A stretch of DNA of 25,165 bases from UBA1413 sp964472165 (GCA_964472165.1 CAYYJE010000044.1:1-25165), one strand, 5' to 3'; positions 14,603 through 22,285 are shown, counted from the stretch's first letter. The notes: generated by a model not told the origin, from the letters alone. Numbers and translations: made by a program.

Positions 14603-16147
14603 TCAAAACGGCGGAATTCCATGTTTTTTCATAGGCATGGAGACATTTTTATTTTTCGAGACTCTCAGCGCATGAAGTATCCTGGCGCGGGTTTCTTCCG
14701 GTTCGATCACCTCGTCGATGTAGCCTTTGGCGGCTGCCACATATGGATTTGCAAATTTGTCCTTGTATTCCTGGATTTTTAGCTGTCGCATGGCTTCAGG
14801 ATCTTCTGCTTCCATGATCTCTTTCCTGAACACGATATTGGCAGCTCCTTCAGGTCCCATTACCGCGATTTCCGCTGCAGGCCATGCAAACACAAAATCG
14901 GCCCGCAAATGGCGTGAATTCATGGCAATATAACCTCCGCCATATGCCTTTCGCAGGATGACGGTGATTTTCGGAACTGTTGCTTCACTGTACGCATAGA
15001 GAATTTTCGCACCGTGCCTGATAACCCCTGCATGTTCCTGTTCGACGCCGGGGAGATAACCGGGAAGATCTTCCAAAGTGACGATGGGGATGTTAAACGC
15101 ATCGCAATACCGGATAAAGCGGGCTGCCTTGTCGGAACTGTCGGTGTCGAGCACTCCTGCAAGTACCATGGGCTGGTTGGCCACAAAACCAACAGTTTCT
15201 CCGTCCATCCGCCCGAATCCTATGATGATATTGGGGGCGAACATTTCCATAATTTCAAGGAATTCCGATCCGTCGGTGATTGCTTTGATAATGTCACGCA
15301 TGTCGTATGGGAGCCGTGGGTCTGTGGGCACGATCCTTTCCACTTTTTTGCTTTTCTTGGGGGGTTTGGCAGGAAAAGACTGCGCTTTTTCGACATTGTT
15401 CCAGGGAATATAGGTGATCAGCTTTTTAATCTGTTCAAAACACTCTTTTTCGTTGTGTGCATAAAAGTGGGCGTTCCCGGTTATTTGAGCATGAACCCGG
15501 GCTCCTCCCAGCTCTTCCATGGTAATGTCTTCACCCAGAACCGATTTAATTACGCCAGGGCCGGTAATAAACATCTTGGAGATATTTTCGACCACAAACA
15601 CAAAGTCGGTCAGGGCAGGGGAATAGACGGCACCTCCGGCACAAGGTCCCAGGATCACGGAGATCTGGGGGATTACGCCCGATGCCAGGGTGTTTCTGAA
15701 AAAGATCTCTCCATAACCTGCCAGCGAATTTACCCCTTCCTGGATCCGTGCACCTCCTGAATCGTTAATCCCGATCAGGGGAACCCTCATTTTCAGAGAG
15801 TGATCCATGATTTTGGTAATTTTCTGGGCATGCATCAGGCCCAGTGAACCCCCTGCCACAGTAAAATCCTGGGCAAAAATACAAACAGGTTTGTTGTAGA
15901 TGGTTCCTGTCCCGATGATTACTCCATCACCGTGAAGTACCTTGTCCTCCATCCCGAAATCCCTGGCGGTATGTTCAACAAAAAGATCATATTCGTGAAA
16001 GGAATTTTCATCCAGGATGGCCATGACCCGTTCGCGGGCAGTAAGTTTCCCCATCTGTGCCTGCTTCTCGATGGCTTCATCGCCTCCCCCTTTTTGAACT
16101 TCTTCTTTCCTTTTCCTCAGATCAAGAATGTTTCTTTTTAATGACAT
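14603..16147 (-). CDS. Acyl-CoA carboxylase carboxyltransferase subunit (propionyl-CoA carboxylase beta / methylmalonyl-CoA decarboxylase alpha type)
   Basis: 514 aa, the normal length of a PccB/MmdA chain. The two crotonase-like halves are visible. The first has TARERVMAILDENSF, the oxyanion-hole segment DSGGARIQEGV at 129-139 and GPCAGGAVYSPALTDF at 167-182. The second has GRMDGETVGFVANQP, VTLEDLPGYLPGVEQEHAG and the second Gly-rich AYGGGYIAMNS. The enzyme moves carboxyl groups between biotin and propionyl-CoA/methylmalonyl-CoA. Direction (carboxylase or sodium-pumping decarboxylase) cannot be decided because neither biotin carboxylase nor membrane decarboxylase subunits are nearby. The biotin carrier gene follows directly on the same strand. 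A 7-4-7 palindrome at the promoter suggests specific regulation. Confidence 0.93.
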   Translation of the reverse strand: MSLKRNILDLRKRKEEVQKGGGDEAIEKQAQMGKLTARERVMAILDENSFHEYDLFVEHTARDFGMEDKVLHGDGVIIGTGTIYNKPVCIFAQDFTVAGGSLGLMHAQKITKIMDHSLKMRVPLIGINDSGGARIQEGVNSLAGYGEIFFRNTLASGVIPQISVILGPCAGGAVYSPALTDFVFVVENISKMFITGPGVIKSVLGEDITMEELGGARVHAQITGNAHFYAHNEKECFEQIKKLITYIPWNNVEKAQSFPAKPPKKSKKVERIVPTDPRLPYDMRDIIKAITDGSEFLEIMEMFAPNIIIGFGRMDGETVGFVANQPMVLAGVLDTDSSDKAARFIRYCDAFNIPIVTLEDLPGYLPGVEQEHAGVIRHGAKILYAYSEATVPKITVILRKAYGGGYIAMNSRHLRADFVFAWPAAEIAVMGPEGAANIVFRKEIMEAEDPEAMRQLKIQEYKDKFANPYVAAAKGYIDEVIEPEETRARILHALRVSKNKNVSMPMKKHGIPPF

Positions 16148-16204
16148 CTCAGTAGGTTTATTTAATTAAAACAACTTCTAAAACACCGGGATTACCCGTT
16201 TCAA

Positions 16205-16222
16205 TGACCGTTAGTACGGTCA
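16205..16222. promoter_or_regulatory. 18-bp palindrome at the acyl-CoA carboxylase promoter, candidate operator
   Basis: TGACCGT TAGT ACGGTCA: two perfect 7-bp half-sites around 4 bp. It overlaps by two bases the -7 box at 16221-16228 and covers the expected start point of the minus-strand transcript. Size and position fit a repressor dimer site such as those of TetR-family regulators of acyl-CoA metabolism; the regulator's identity is inference. As RNA it would form a hairpin at the very 5' end. Confidence 0.5.
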
Positions 16223-16228
16223 AAAATA
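16221..16228 (-). promoter_or_regulatory. -7 promoter box of the acyl-CoA carboxylase operon
   Basis: On the minus strand TATTTTTG, an exact TAnnTTTG match. The transcript would start near 16217-16215 with a leader of about 68 nt. No -33 box is evident, which fits a regulated promoter. Confidence 0.5.
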
Positions 16229-16291
16229 CTATTTTTTTGAGCTGGTTATTGAGCGGATCAGGATTTGAACCGTATTTTAAGAATTTGTAAC

Positions 16292-16311
16292 ATATTGTTT
16301 TTGAACAATAT
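16292..16311. repeat. 8-bp inverted repeat in the lptF/G-carboxylase spacer
   Basis: ATATTGTT and AACAATAT pair perfectly around TTTG. It lies about 57 nt beyond the 3' end of the minus-strand permease gene. A terminator role for that gene is possible, but no T-run follows. The nearby CCTCAACCTCATCCTCAACC (16340-16359) is a short direct repeat. Confidence 0.35.
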
Positions 16312-16367
16312 TATCATTCGTTTGATTATTTACCCCCTTAACCTCAACCTCATCCTCAACCTTTTTT

Positions 16368-17447
16368 TTATTTTGCTGCCCATCTGTAAAGGACCCAGGC
16401 GATAGCTGCATAGAGCAGATTGGGGATCCAGACCGCAATGACGGGGGGAGTGTTGCCATTGACGGCAAATACGACGGAGATCTGCATGAACAGGATGTAC
16501 GAAAAGCTGAGAAGGAGACCAAGTCCCAGGTGAAAACCCAACCCTCCCTTGATTTTCCGGGAAGCGAGGGAAACGCCGATGATGGTAAGAATAAATACTG
16601 AAAATGGTCCGCTGATCCGTTTATGCCGCTCAATGGCAAACTCAACCGAATTAACTCCTCTGAGTTTCATGCTTCTGATTTCGTCAACAAGTTGACGGGT
16701 GGTCAGGGCTTCCATGTCATTCCGCTCAATTTTGTAATCGGTTGGGGTCATATTGAGGGTAGTGTCGATCCGGTATCCCTTTGTGATGAATTCTTTGTCG
16801 TTAACAAAAGTGCGCTTCCAGTAATTGTTGATGGTCCACCTCATGGAATCCTCATTCCAGCTGATACTTTCAGCGGTAATTTTCTCAACCAGTTTCTGGT
16901 CTTCAAACTTTTCAATGGTGAACTGGGAGCCGATGTTGTTTGTACTGAAAGTACTCATATAAATGTACACTCCTGGTTCGATCTGCCTGTGAATATTTCT
17001 TTCAATCTGGAATTTTCCCTGGTTGATGTAGTAATTCCGGAAATCGATCCGTTCCCTGTTTGCGGAGGGAATGATGTAATTTCCCAGGAACCATGAGAAG
17101 AGGGCAATGACCGCTGCTGAAACGAGGTAGGGACGCATCAGTCGTCTGTAGGAAACCCCGCTGCTCAGTATGGCGATGATTTCAGTATTGTACGCCATTT
17201 TGGACGTAAAATAGATCACGGCGATAAACGTGAAAAGCGGACTGAACAGGTTGGCGAAATAGGGAATGAAATTGAGGTAGTATTTAAAAACAATATCTTT
17301 GGTGGGAATATCCTTTGAGATGAACTCGTCGAGGTTTTCAGAAATGTCAAAAACAATGGCAATACTGATGATAAGGGCGATGGAATAGAAAAATGTTCCC
17401 AGGAACTTTCTGGAAATGTAAAAGTCTATGGTTTTATAGTATCTCAT
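16368..17447 (-). CDS. LptF/LptG family permease
   Basis: 359 aa. The N-terminus YYKTIDFYISRKFLGTFFYSIALI is characteristic of LptF/LptG proteins. Three hydrophobic segments lie at about 15-35, 58-80 and 102-125. A soluble, periplasm-facing domain follows at about 126-270, then three more membrane segments at about 280-300, 307-330 and 336-356. This 3 + domain + 3 layout is the jellyroll-containing permease of the LptB2FG exporter that lifts lipopolysaccharide from the inner membrane. Bacteroidota usually carry more than one such gene, and I cannot tell F from G. Its ATG follows the tgt stop with a single base between them, so the two genes are translationally linked. Confidence 0.9.
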   Translation of the reverse strand: MRYYKTIDFYISRKFLGTFFYSIALIISIAIVFDISENLDEFISKDIPTKDIVFKYYLNFIPYFANLFSPLFTFIAVIYFTSKMAYNTEIIAILSSGVSYRRLMRPYLVSAAVIALFSWFLGNYIIPSANRERIDFRNYYINQGKFQIERNIHRQIEPGVYIYMSTFSTNNIGSQFTIEKFEDQKLVEKITAESISWNEDSMRWTINNYWKRTFVNDKEFITKGYRIDTTLNMTPTDYKIERNDMEALTTRQLVDEIRSMKLRGVNSVEFAIERHKRISGPFSVFILTIIGVSLASRKIKGGLGFHLGLGLLLSFSYILFMQISVVFAVNGNTPPVIAVWIPNLLYAAIAWVLYRWAAK

Positions 17448-17448
17448 T

Positions 17449-18579
17449 TTACAGCCGGTGTTTCAAACTGTGGATTATCTCTTCTTTCCAGGGTTTGAAA
17501 TTACCCGTTAAAATTTGCCTGCGGGCTTCATCGACAAGCCACAGATAAAATGCCAGGTTATGCTGACTGGCAATCTGCGCGCCCAGCATTTCGTTCGAAA
17601 TTACCAGATGCCGGAGATAAGCCCTGCTGTACAGGTGGTCGACAAAGGAGGTGCCCTCGGGATCAACGGGAGAATGGTCCGACATCCATTTGTTGTTGCG
17701 GATGTTGATGATTCCTCGTTTGGTGAAAAGCATCCCGTTTCGGCCGTTACGGGTGGGCATCACGCAGTCGAACATGTCAACACCCCTGTCGATGGCTTCC
17801 AGAATATTGACCGGAGTACCCACTCCCATGAGGTAACGGGGTTTATGGGCCGGAAGTTCAGCGTTGACGACTTCCAGCATTTCATACATTACCTTCTCGG
17901 GTTCACCAACTGCAAGTCCTCCAATGGCGTACCCGTCGGCATCGTATTGCAATACATCGGCCACTGCTTCTCTGCGGAGGTCCGGAAAAGTGGCTCCCTG
18001 AATGATGGGGAAAAGTGACTGAGGGTAGCCATATACGGGTTGGGTCTGACTGAACCTGGTGAAGCATCTGGTGAGCCATCGGCTGGTAAGTTCCAGTGAT
18101 TTTCTGGCGTAATCGCGGGAGGCATCTCCCGGGGTACATTCATCAAAGGCCATGATGATGTCGGCACCGATGCTCCGTTGGGTGTCGATCACATTTTCAG
18201 GGGTGAAGAGGTGGTAGGAGCCGTCGATGTGGGATTGAAAACGCACCCCTTCTTCGCTGAGTTTGCGCAGTTCACCCAGGGAGAAAACCTGAAATCCTCC
18301 GCTGTCGGTAAGAATCGGACCGCTCCAACTGTTGAAACGGTGGAGGCCTCCTGCCTCTTCCAGGACTTTCAGGCCCGGACGGAGGTACAAATGGTAGGTG
18401 TTGCCAAGAATGATCCGGGCACCGATGTCATCTTTCAGGTCGCGTATATGGATACCTTTCACCGAACCGGCTGTACCCACCGGCATAAATACCGGTGTGG
18501 CAATTTCTCCGTGGGTGGTATATAACACGCCTGCCCTGGCTTGAGAGGCGGTGCAGGTAGATGTGAGATCAAATTTCAT
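17449..18579 (-). CDS. tgt: Queuine/preQ1 tRNA-guanine transglycosylase
   Basis: 376 aa. It exchanges guanine-34 for a queuosine precursor in tRNAs with GUN anticodons. The TIM-barrel signatures are all present: ATPVFMPVGTAGSVKG, LTDSGGFQVFS with the acid-base D92, the base-recognition GGLAVGEP, and MFDCVMPTRNGRNG with the nucleophile D271. The usual C-terminal zinc site Cys-x-Cys-x-x-Cys-x(n)-His is not intact. At the equivalent positions the sequence reads E308-G-T-S-F-V-D314 and only H340 of SQHNL remains. I recall the same loss in other Bacteroidota TGTs. tgt is the first gene of a two-gene unit with the LptF/G permease and is divergent from the GT2 gene. Confidence 0.95.
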   Translation of the reverse strand: MKFDLTSTCTASQARAGVLYTTHGEIATPVFMPVGTAGSVKGIHIRDLKDDIGARIILGNTYHLYLRPGLKVLEEAGGLHRFNSWSGPILTDSGGFQVFSLGELRKLSEEGVRFQSHIDGSYHLFTPENVIDTQRSIGADIIMAFDECTPGDASRDYARKSLELTSRWLTRCFTRFSQTQPVYGYPQSLFPIIQGATFPDLRREAVADVLQYDADGYAIGGLAVGEPEKVMYEMLEVVNAELPAHKPRYLMGVGTPVNILEAIDRGVDMFDCVMPTRNGRNGMLFTKRGIINIRNNKWMSDHSPVDPEGTSFVDHLYSRAYLRHLVISNEMLGAQIASQHNLAFYLWLVDEARRQILTGNFKPWKEEIIHSLKHRL

Positions 18580-18598
18580 TTCTTGTTTTAAACCGCCA

Positions 18599-18606
18599 CA
18601 AAGATA
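18599..18606 (-). promoter_or_regulatory. -7 promoter box of tgt
   Basis: On the minus strand TATCTTTG, an exact TAnnTTTG match, followed by TGGCGG. The leader to ATG 18579 would be about 15 nt. It lies only 10 bp from the opposing GT2 promoter box, so the two polymerases cannot bind at once. Confidence 0.5.
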
Positions 18607-18616
18607 ATTATTCTGC

Positions 18617-18624
18617 TAAATTTG
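18617..18624 (+). promoter_or_regulatory. -7 promoter box of the GT2 operon
   Basis: TAAATTTG is an exact TAnnTTTG match followed by CGGCTAAA, giving a leader of about 12 nt before ATG 18641. The -33 region holds no TTTG. Confidence 0.5.
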
Positions 18625-18640
18625 CGGCTAAAACAGGATT

Positions 18641-19777
18641 ATGCCTCATGAGCTGATGACTTTTTTTCAGACAGCCTCTCCCCTCGATCTGATCATCCTG
18701 GGATCCTTACTGGCGGTGTGGGTAGTGGTTTTATTCCACACCCTGCTGTTCTATTTCAGGCTTGCCCTGTTCAGGCTTCCTGCCACCCATCAGGCCGGAA
18801 TACCCATCTCCGTCATCATGGTGGAGCGAAATGAGGAGGAAAATCTTTCAAAAAATCTTCCGGGATGGGCATCATTGGCCTATCCATCCTACGAAATCCT
18901 GGTCGTAGATGATTTTTCGGGTGACAACTCCCTTTCTGTAGTCGGACTCCTGAAACTCAACTTTCCACGAATCCGCCTTACCGGTTTAAATCAGGAAACC
19001 CGTTATTCCCAGAAACTCTCCAGAAATCTTGCACTGAAAGGTGCTGCCTTTGATGAGGTAGTGTTTGTCCACCCTTCGATGGAGATGCCTCCCCACCAAT
19101 GGCTTCAGGGAATAGCTTCCGGTTTTGCCGCCGGAAAGAAGTTTGTGGTGGGCTACGTATCCACAATACCCGGCAAAGGATTCTATCACCGGATGTTCAG
19201 GGTTGAATCATTCCTCCAGCAGGCTGAAAGCATGGCATATTGTCTGAACGGGCTTCCCTATGTGGTCAATGAGGAAAATGTGGCTTTTAAAAAACAGGCT
19301 TATTTCGAGATCAGTGGCTTTGCAGGGAAAATCAGGGAAGAATATCTGAACCTGGAGATGGTGTTCAATGATGTAATCAGGCGAAAGGAAAATGAAATTC
19401 TTCCATATGCTGCTTTTTCACTGCACAGGGAGATGAAAATCGGGAAAACTGAATTCAGGGATCTTCTCTTCAAATCTTATAAGATCACCGGATATCTCAG
19501 CTTCGGAAAGAAACTGCTGATTCGTTTCTTTGACTTTATGAAAATCATCTACCTGCCATTTTTTGTTGTTTGTTTTCTCATTTATCCGGTTTGGTGGCCG
19601 GTTTTTCTGTCAATGCTGGTCATCCGTTTTCTCTTTCTGGCTGTAAGTATTAAACGGATACAAAATCACCTGAAAGAACCCAAAATTTTCCTACCTTCGC
19701 TGATATATGGACTTGTATCCCCCTACTATAAACTTGTGTCACGTTGGAGGTACAACTACCGGCAGAAAAATTCATAA
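18641..19777 (+). CDS. Family 2 glycosyltransferase, membrane-anchored
   Basis: 378 aa. A hydrophobic segment at about 17-42 anchors the N-terminus. The GT-A domain follows: ISVIMVERNEEENLSKNLP, then EILVVDDFSGDNS with the paired Asp that binds the nucleotide, and later AFKKQAYFEISGF. A C-terminal hydrophobic pair (about 305-337) is followed by a basic tail. At the place where family 2 enzymes normally have the metal-binding Asp-x-Asp, the sequence reads FVHPSMEMPP, so the acidic residues are absent and activity may be altered. The donor and acceptor are unknown; lipid or cell-wall glycan synthesis is a reasonable guess. Its TAA overlaps by one base the ATG of the sigma factor gene (TAATG), so translation is coupled. 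Confidence 0.8.
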   Translation: MPHELMTFFQTASPLDLIILGSLLAVWVVVLFHTLLFYFRLALFRLPATHQAGIPISVIMVERNEEENLSKNLPGWASLAYPSYEILVVDDFSGDNSLSVVGLLKLNFPRIRLTGLNQETRYSQKLSRNLALKGAAFDEVVFVHPSMEMPPHQWLQGIASGFAAGKKFVVGYVSTIPGKGFYHRMFRVESFLQQAESMAYCLNGLPYVVNEENVAFKKQAYFEISGFAGKIREEYLNLEMVFNDVIRRKENEILPYAAFSLHREMKIGKTEFRDLLFKSYKITGYLSFGKKLLIRFFDFMKIIYLPFFVVCFLIYPVWWPVFLSMLVIRFLFLAVSIKRIQNHLKEPKIFLPSLIYGLVSPYYKLVSRWRYNYRQKNS

Positions 19778-20388
19778 TGGAAGATCAGAATGCAAATCTC
19801 TCGGACAAGGCCAGGAAAGATTTTGAACTGGTTCAGGCGGCATTGACGGGAGACGAAAATGCGTTCGCACGTTTGCTTGGCCGTTACAAAGACGCCATCT
19901 ATTTTATGCTGCTGAAGATGGTGAATAACAAAAGTGATGCGGAAGACCTTACCCTGGAAGCCTTTGGCAAAGCATTCAAAAACCTTCATCAGTATTCCCC
20001 CAATTATGCCTTCAGTACCTGGCTTTTTAAAATTGCATCGAATAACTGTATCGATTTTTTGAGAAAGCGCAAAGGCGTTACCATTTCCATTGCGAACAAC
20101 AACGAGAACAACGATGCGGATTCACCGGTAAAACTGCGGTCCAAGGATCCGGATCCGGAAGAAAAGCTTATCCGGAAGCAGAAAGCGATTCTGATGAGAA
20201 GAGTGGTGCGGAAATTGAAACCCCGTTACCAGACTCTCGTTGAATACCGTTACTTCCGTGAAATGTCCTATGAAGAGATAGCTTCCGAACTAAGTCTGCC
20301 GCTGGGTACAGTAAAGGCACAACTTTTCAGGGCAAGGGAAATGCTGTTTAAATTGATCGAGACCACTGAAATGGGCGAAAAAGATTAA
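19777..20388 (+). CDS. RNA polymerase sigma factor, ECF type
   Basis: 203 aa from ATG 19777. The protein has region 2 at about 16-98 (FARLLGRYKDAIYFML, SDAEDLTLEAFGKAFKNL, STWLFKIASNNCIDFLRKRK). A polar linker of about 40 residues rich in Asn and Asp follows. Region 4 lies at about 135-195 with the helix-turn-helix SYEEIASELSLPLGTVKAQL. There is no region 3, so this is an extracytoplasmic-function-type sigma factor. No anti-sigma gene adjoins it: the neighbours are a glycosyltransferase upstream (1-nt overlap) and rsmG 5 nt downstream. Regulation therefore probably does not follow the usual paired anti-sigma scheme. Its target promoters cannot be read from this window. Confidence 0.9.
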   Translation: MEDQNANLSDKARKDFELVQAALTGDENAFARLLGRYKDAIYFMLLKMVNNKSDAEDLTLEAFGKAFKNLHQYSPNYAFSTWLFKIASNNCIDFLRKRKGVTISIANNNENNDADSPVKLRSKDPDPEEKLIRKQKAILMRRVVRKLKPRYQTLVEYRYFREMSYEEIASELSLPLGTVKAQLFRAREMLFKLIETTEMGEKD

Positions 20389-20393
20389 CTCTA

Positions 20394-21017
20394 ATGGACA
20401 TCGTACTTAAATACTTCCCCGGGTTGTCGGTTTCGCAAAAGGAAAGGATGACACACCTTGAGAATTTGTACAGGTTCTGGAATCAGCAAATCAACGTGAT
20501 TTCACGCAAGGATATTGATGGGTTGTACGAAAAACATGTACTTCATTCACTGGCAATCGGAAAAATAATCCGGTTTACGGCAGGAACCCGGATTCTGGAT
20601 GTGGGTACAGGCGGAGGATTTCCCGGAATCCCCCTGGCCATCCTTTTCCCGGATGTGAAATTCCGGCTGATCGATTCGATCGGCAAGAAAATAAAGGTTG
20701 TCAGTGCGATTGCGGATGAATTGAAACTCGGGAACCTCTCGGCTGAACAAATCAGGGTGGAGGAGGTAAAGGATGAATATGACTTCGTGGTGAGCCGGGC
20801 TGTAACTGATTTGCCCCGTTTCCAGCAGTGGGTTGGTAAGAATGTAAGCAGAATACAACAAAATGCGCTGCCTAACGGAATTCTCTATCTGAAAGGAGGC
20901 GAAATTGATGATGAAATCAAACGCTGCACCGGGAAAGCACAGGTTTACCCGCTGAATGAAATCTTTGATGAACCATTTTTTCAGACAAAAGTGCTGGTTT
21001 ATCTTCCGGTAAGGTAA
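20394..21017 (+). CDS. rsmG: 16S rRNA (guanine-527-N7)-methyltransferase
   Basis: 207 aa, normal for RsmG. It methylates G527 in the 530 loop of 16S rRNA using S-adenosylmethionine; loss in other bacteria gives low-level streptomycin resistance. The signature is present: the INVISRKDIDGLYEKHVLHSL segment at about 33-53, SAM motif LDVGTGGGFPGIPLAI from 68, DSIGKKIKVV after the second strand, and FVVSRAVTDLPRF. The last gene of the GT2-sigma-rsmG run, it starts 5 nt after the sigma factor stop. Downstream an A-rich/T-rich stretch (about 21046-21078) could fold into a weak terminator. Confidence 0.95.
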   Translation: MDIVLKYFPGLSVSQKERMTHLENLYRFWNQQINVISRKDIDGLYEKHVLHSLAIGKIIRFTAGTRILDVGTGGGFPGIPLAILFPDVKFRLIDSIGKKIKVVSAIADELKLGNLSAEQIRVEEVKDEYDFVVSRAVTDLPRFQQWVGKNVSRIQQNALPNGILYLKGGEIDDEIKRCTGKAQVYPLNEIFDEPFFQTKVLVYLPVR

Positions 21018-21145
21018 GAGTAAAGACCTTTTGATAAGATAAACCAAAAAAAACAGGAAGAAGGGTTGTTTTTTTGAAAGTTTATTCAGAATTTAGTGTG
21101 GTCGTTTGAATCGTTCTCTAAACCTGTTGGTTTTACTGAGGTTTT

Positions 21146-21164
21146 GGGAGAATCAATTCCTCCC
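21146..21164. promoter_or_regulatory. Short inverted repeat in the HU upstream region
   Basis: GGGAGAAT (21146-21153) and ATTCCTCCC (21156-21164) pair with one bulged base, 75 nt before the HU start. No consensus -7 box is recognisable in the 221-nt gap, so it could be part of a leader or an operator. Confidence 0.25.
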
Positions 21165-21238
21165 CCGAATGGATCCACCAAATTGTCGTAATATTTAAAG
21201 TTTTATAAATCAATTACTTAATCTTTAAACTTTAGTGT

Positions 21239-21508
21239 ATGAACAAAGCACAATTAATCGATGCCATTGCTGACAAAGCAGGCTTAACCAAAGCGGATGC
21301 GAAAAAAGGGCTTGATGCCACTATTGAAGCGGTCAGCGAGGCCCTTAAAGCTGGTGACAGGGTAGCTCTTGTCGGGTTCGGATCTTTTGCTGTTTCTGAG
21401 CGTGGTGCCAGAACAGGCAGGAATCCACAGACTGGTAAGGAAATAAAAATTTCTGCCAAGAAAGTTGTAAAATTCAAACCGGGAGCTGAACTTTCAGCAG
21501 GTGTTTAA
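21239..21508 (+). CDS. HU family DNA-binding protein
   Basis: 89 aa, the size of a canonical HU subunit. The N-terminal helices MNKAQLIDAIADKAGLTKADAKKGLDATIEAV, the turn GDRVALVGFGSF, and the DNA-binding arm ERGARTGRNPQTGKEIKISAKKVVKFKPG are all textbook, including the conserved Arg-Asn-Pro at the arm tip that intercalates into DNA. HU bends and compacts DNA as a dimer. The gene is monocistronic, ended by a strong bidirectional terminator. Confidence 0.95.
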   Translation: MNKAQLIDAIADKAGLTKADAKKGLDATIEAVSEALKAGDRVALVGFGSFAVSERGARTGRNPQTGKEIKISAKKVVKFKPGAELSAGV

Positions 21509-21514
21509 ACAAAC

Positions 21515-21554
21515 AATCAAAAAAACAGAGGCGATCACCTCTGTTTTTTTGATT
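21515..21554. terminator. Bidirectional intrinsic terminator between HU and the isochorismatase-like gene
   Basis: AATCAAAAAAACAGAGG (21515-21531) pairs perfectly over 17 bp with 21538-21554 around a 6-nt loop. The outer part is A7 on one arm and T7 on the other, so either strand gives a GC-rich inner stem followed by a U run. It serves HU (+) and the gene ending at 21583 (-). Confidence 0.9.
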
Positions 21555-21582
21555 CATTTTGATTCACTAACAACCAGCAGGG

Positions 21583-22227
21583 TCAGGGTTTTTTCTTGAA
21601 GGAATAGTACAACTCCATGGAGGAGATCATTTTTACATTCATTTTTTCCCACTTGCCGTAAGGAAGGGGCATTTTAGGCCGCTCCCTGATCGCATCCGAC
21701 AAGACGTATACCTGTTTGACCTTTTTCGCAATACCCTGAACCGCAAAATCCACACCCTCATTCGCAGTAACACCGTAAACCACAACAATTTCCGGATGCA
21801 GTTCATCGAGCAGAGGTTCCGTAATCTGGTTGCCGGCAAAAACATCGAATGCATCTTTCCTGAGTATGATATTTCTGGACAAAGGAACGTCCACTTTGAG
21901 CGGCATGGAGTCGTAGGCTGTATCCCAGTTGAAGATCAGGGGGTTTTCGGGATTTGTTTCCCTGATAAACTCAGCCCCCGGGGTATCTGCAAGGCAATGC
22001 GGCGGAAATGAGTGGATAAAGTCCGGTTTTGTGTCAATTTCTGCAGAATGCATGTAATGGTAGTCCGCAGTGTTCACCACCTTGATTCTAAGGCGGCGGG
22101 CAAGCTTGGTGATTTCTTCCCATTTGGGCTTGAGCTTTTCTGCCCCTTTCACATACATTTTGCCCCAGGGTTCTACAAAATCGTTTTGGGTGTCGACATT
22201 CCAGAATAAAATAGAGCGTTTATTCAT
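21583..22227 (-). CDS. Isochorismatase/nicotinamidase-fold protein lacking the catalytic cysteine
   Basis: 214 aa. The fold is clear: FWNVDTQNDFVEP with the catalytic Asp12, a nicotinamidase-like metal region TADYHYMHSAEI (Asp55, His57) and FPPHCLADTPGAEF, and ILRKDAFDVF with the catalytic Lys124. The third catalytic element, normally a Cys in a motif like GVATDxCV, here reads Y151-G-V-T-A-N-E-G158-V, so the nucleophile position is a glycine. Standard amidohydrolase chemistry through a thioester is therefore not expected. It may be a pseudo-enzyme, a binding protein, or act by another route. Cys78 lies in the metal-site segment and is unlikely to substitute. It is a separate unit between hutU and HU, ending at the shared terminator. 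Confidence 0.75.
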   Translation of the reverse strand: MNKRSILFWNVDTQNDFVEPWGKMYVKGAEKLKPKWEEITKLARRLRIKVVNTADYHYMHSAEIDTKPDFIHSFPPHCLADTPGAEFIRETNPENPLIFNWDTAYDSMPLKVDVPLSRNIILRKDAFDVFAGNQITEPLLDELHPEIVVVYGVTANEGVDFAVQGIAKKVKQVYVLSDAIRERPKMPLPYGKWEKMNVKMISSMELYYSFKKKP

Positions 22228-22258
22228 ACAGATGTCTTTTAAACGGATTTAACGGCGA

Positions 22259-22266
22259 CAAAGATA
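22259..22266 (-). promoter_or_regulatory. -7 promoter box of the isochorismatase-like gene
   Basis: On the minus strand TATCTTTG, an exact TAnnTTTG match followed by TCGCCG; leader of about 27 nt to ATG 22227. It lies between the hutU stop and this gene, so the two are not obligatorily co-transcribed. Confidence 0.5.
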
Positions 22267-22270
22267 GCAA

Positions 22271-22285
22271 AAGAATGAAATTCTT
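22271..22285 (-). terminator. Short stem after hutU
   Basis: AAGAAT and ATTCTT pair around a 3-nt loop 8 nt after the hutU stop; read on the minus strand the stem is followed by a brief TT. A weak terminator at best. Confidence 0.3.

Noticed and set aside
15014..15760. 248-codon plus-strand frame opposite the carboxyltransferase gene
   Set aside because: Antisense to strongly conserved motifs; no family resemblance.
19744..19776. Upstream TTG start for the sigma factor within the GT2 gene
   Set aside because: The ATG at 19777 gives a normal N-terminus and a typical stop-start overlap.
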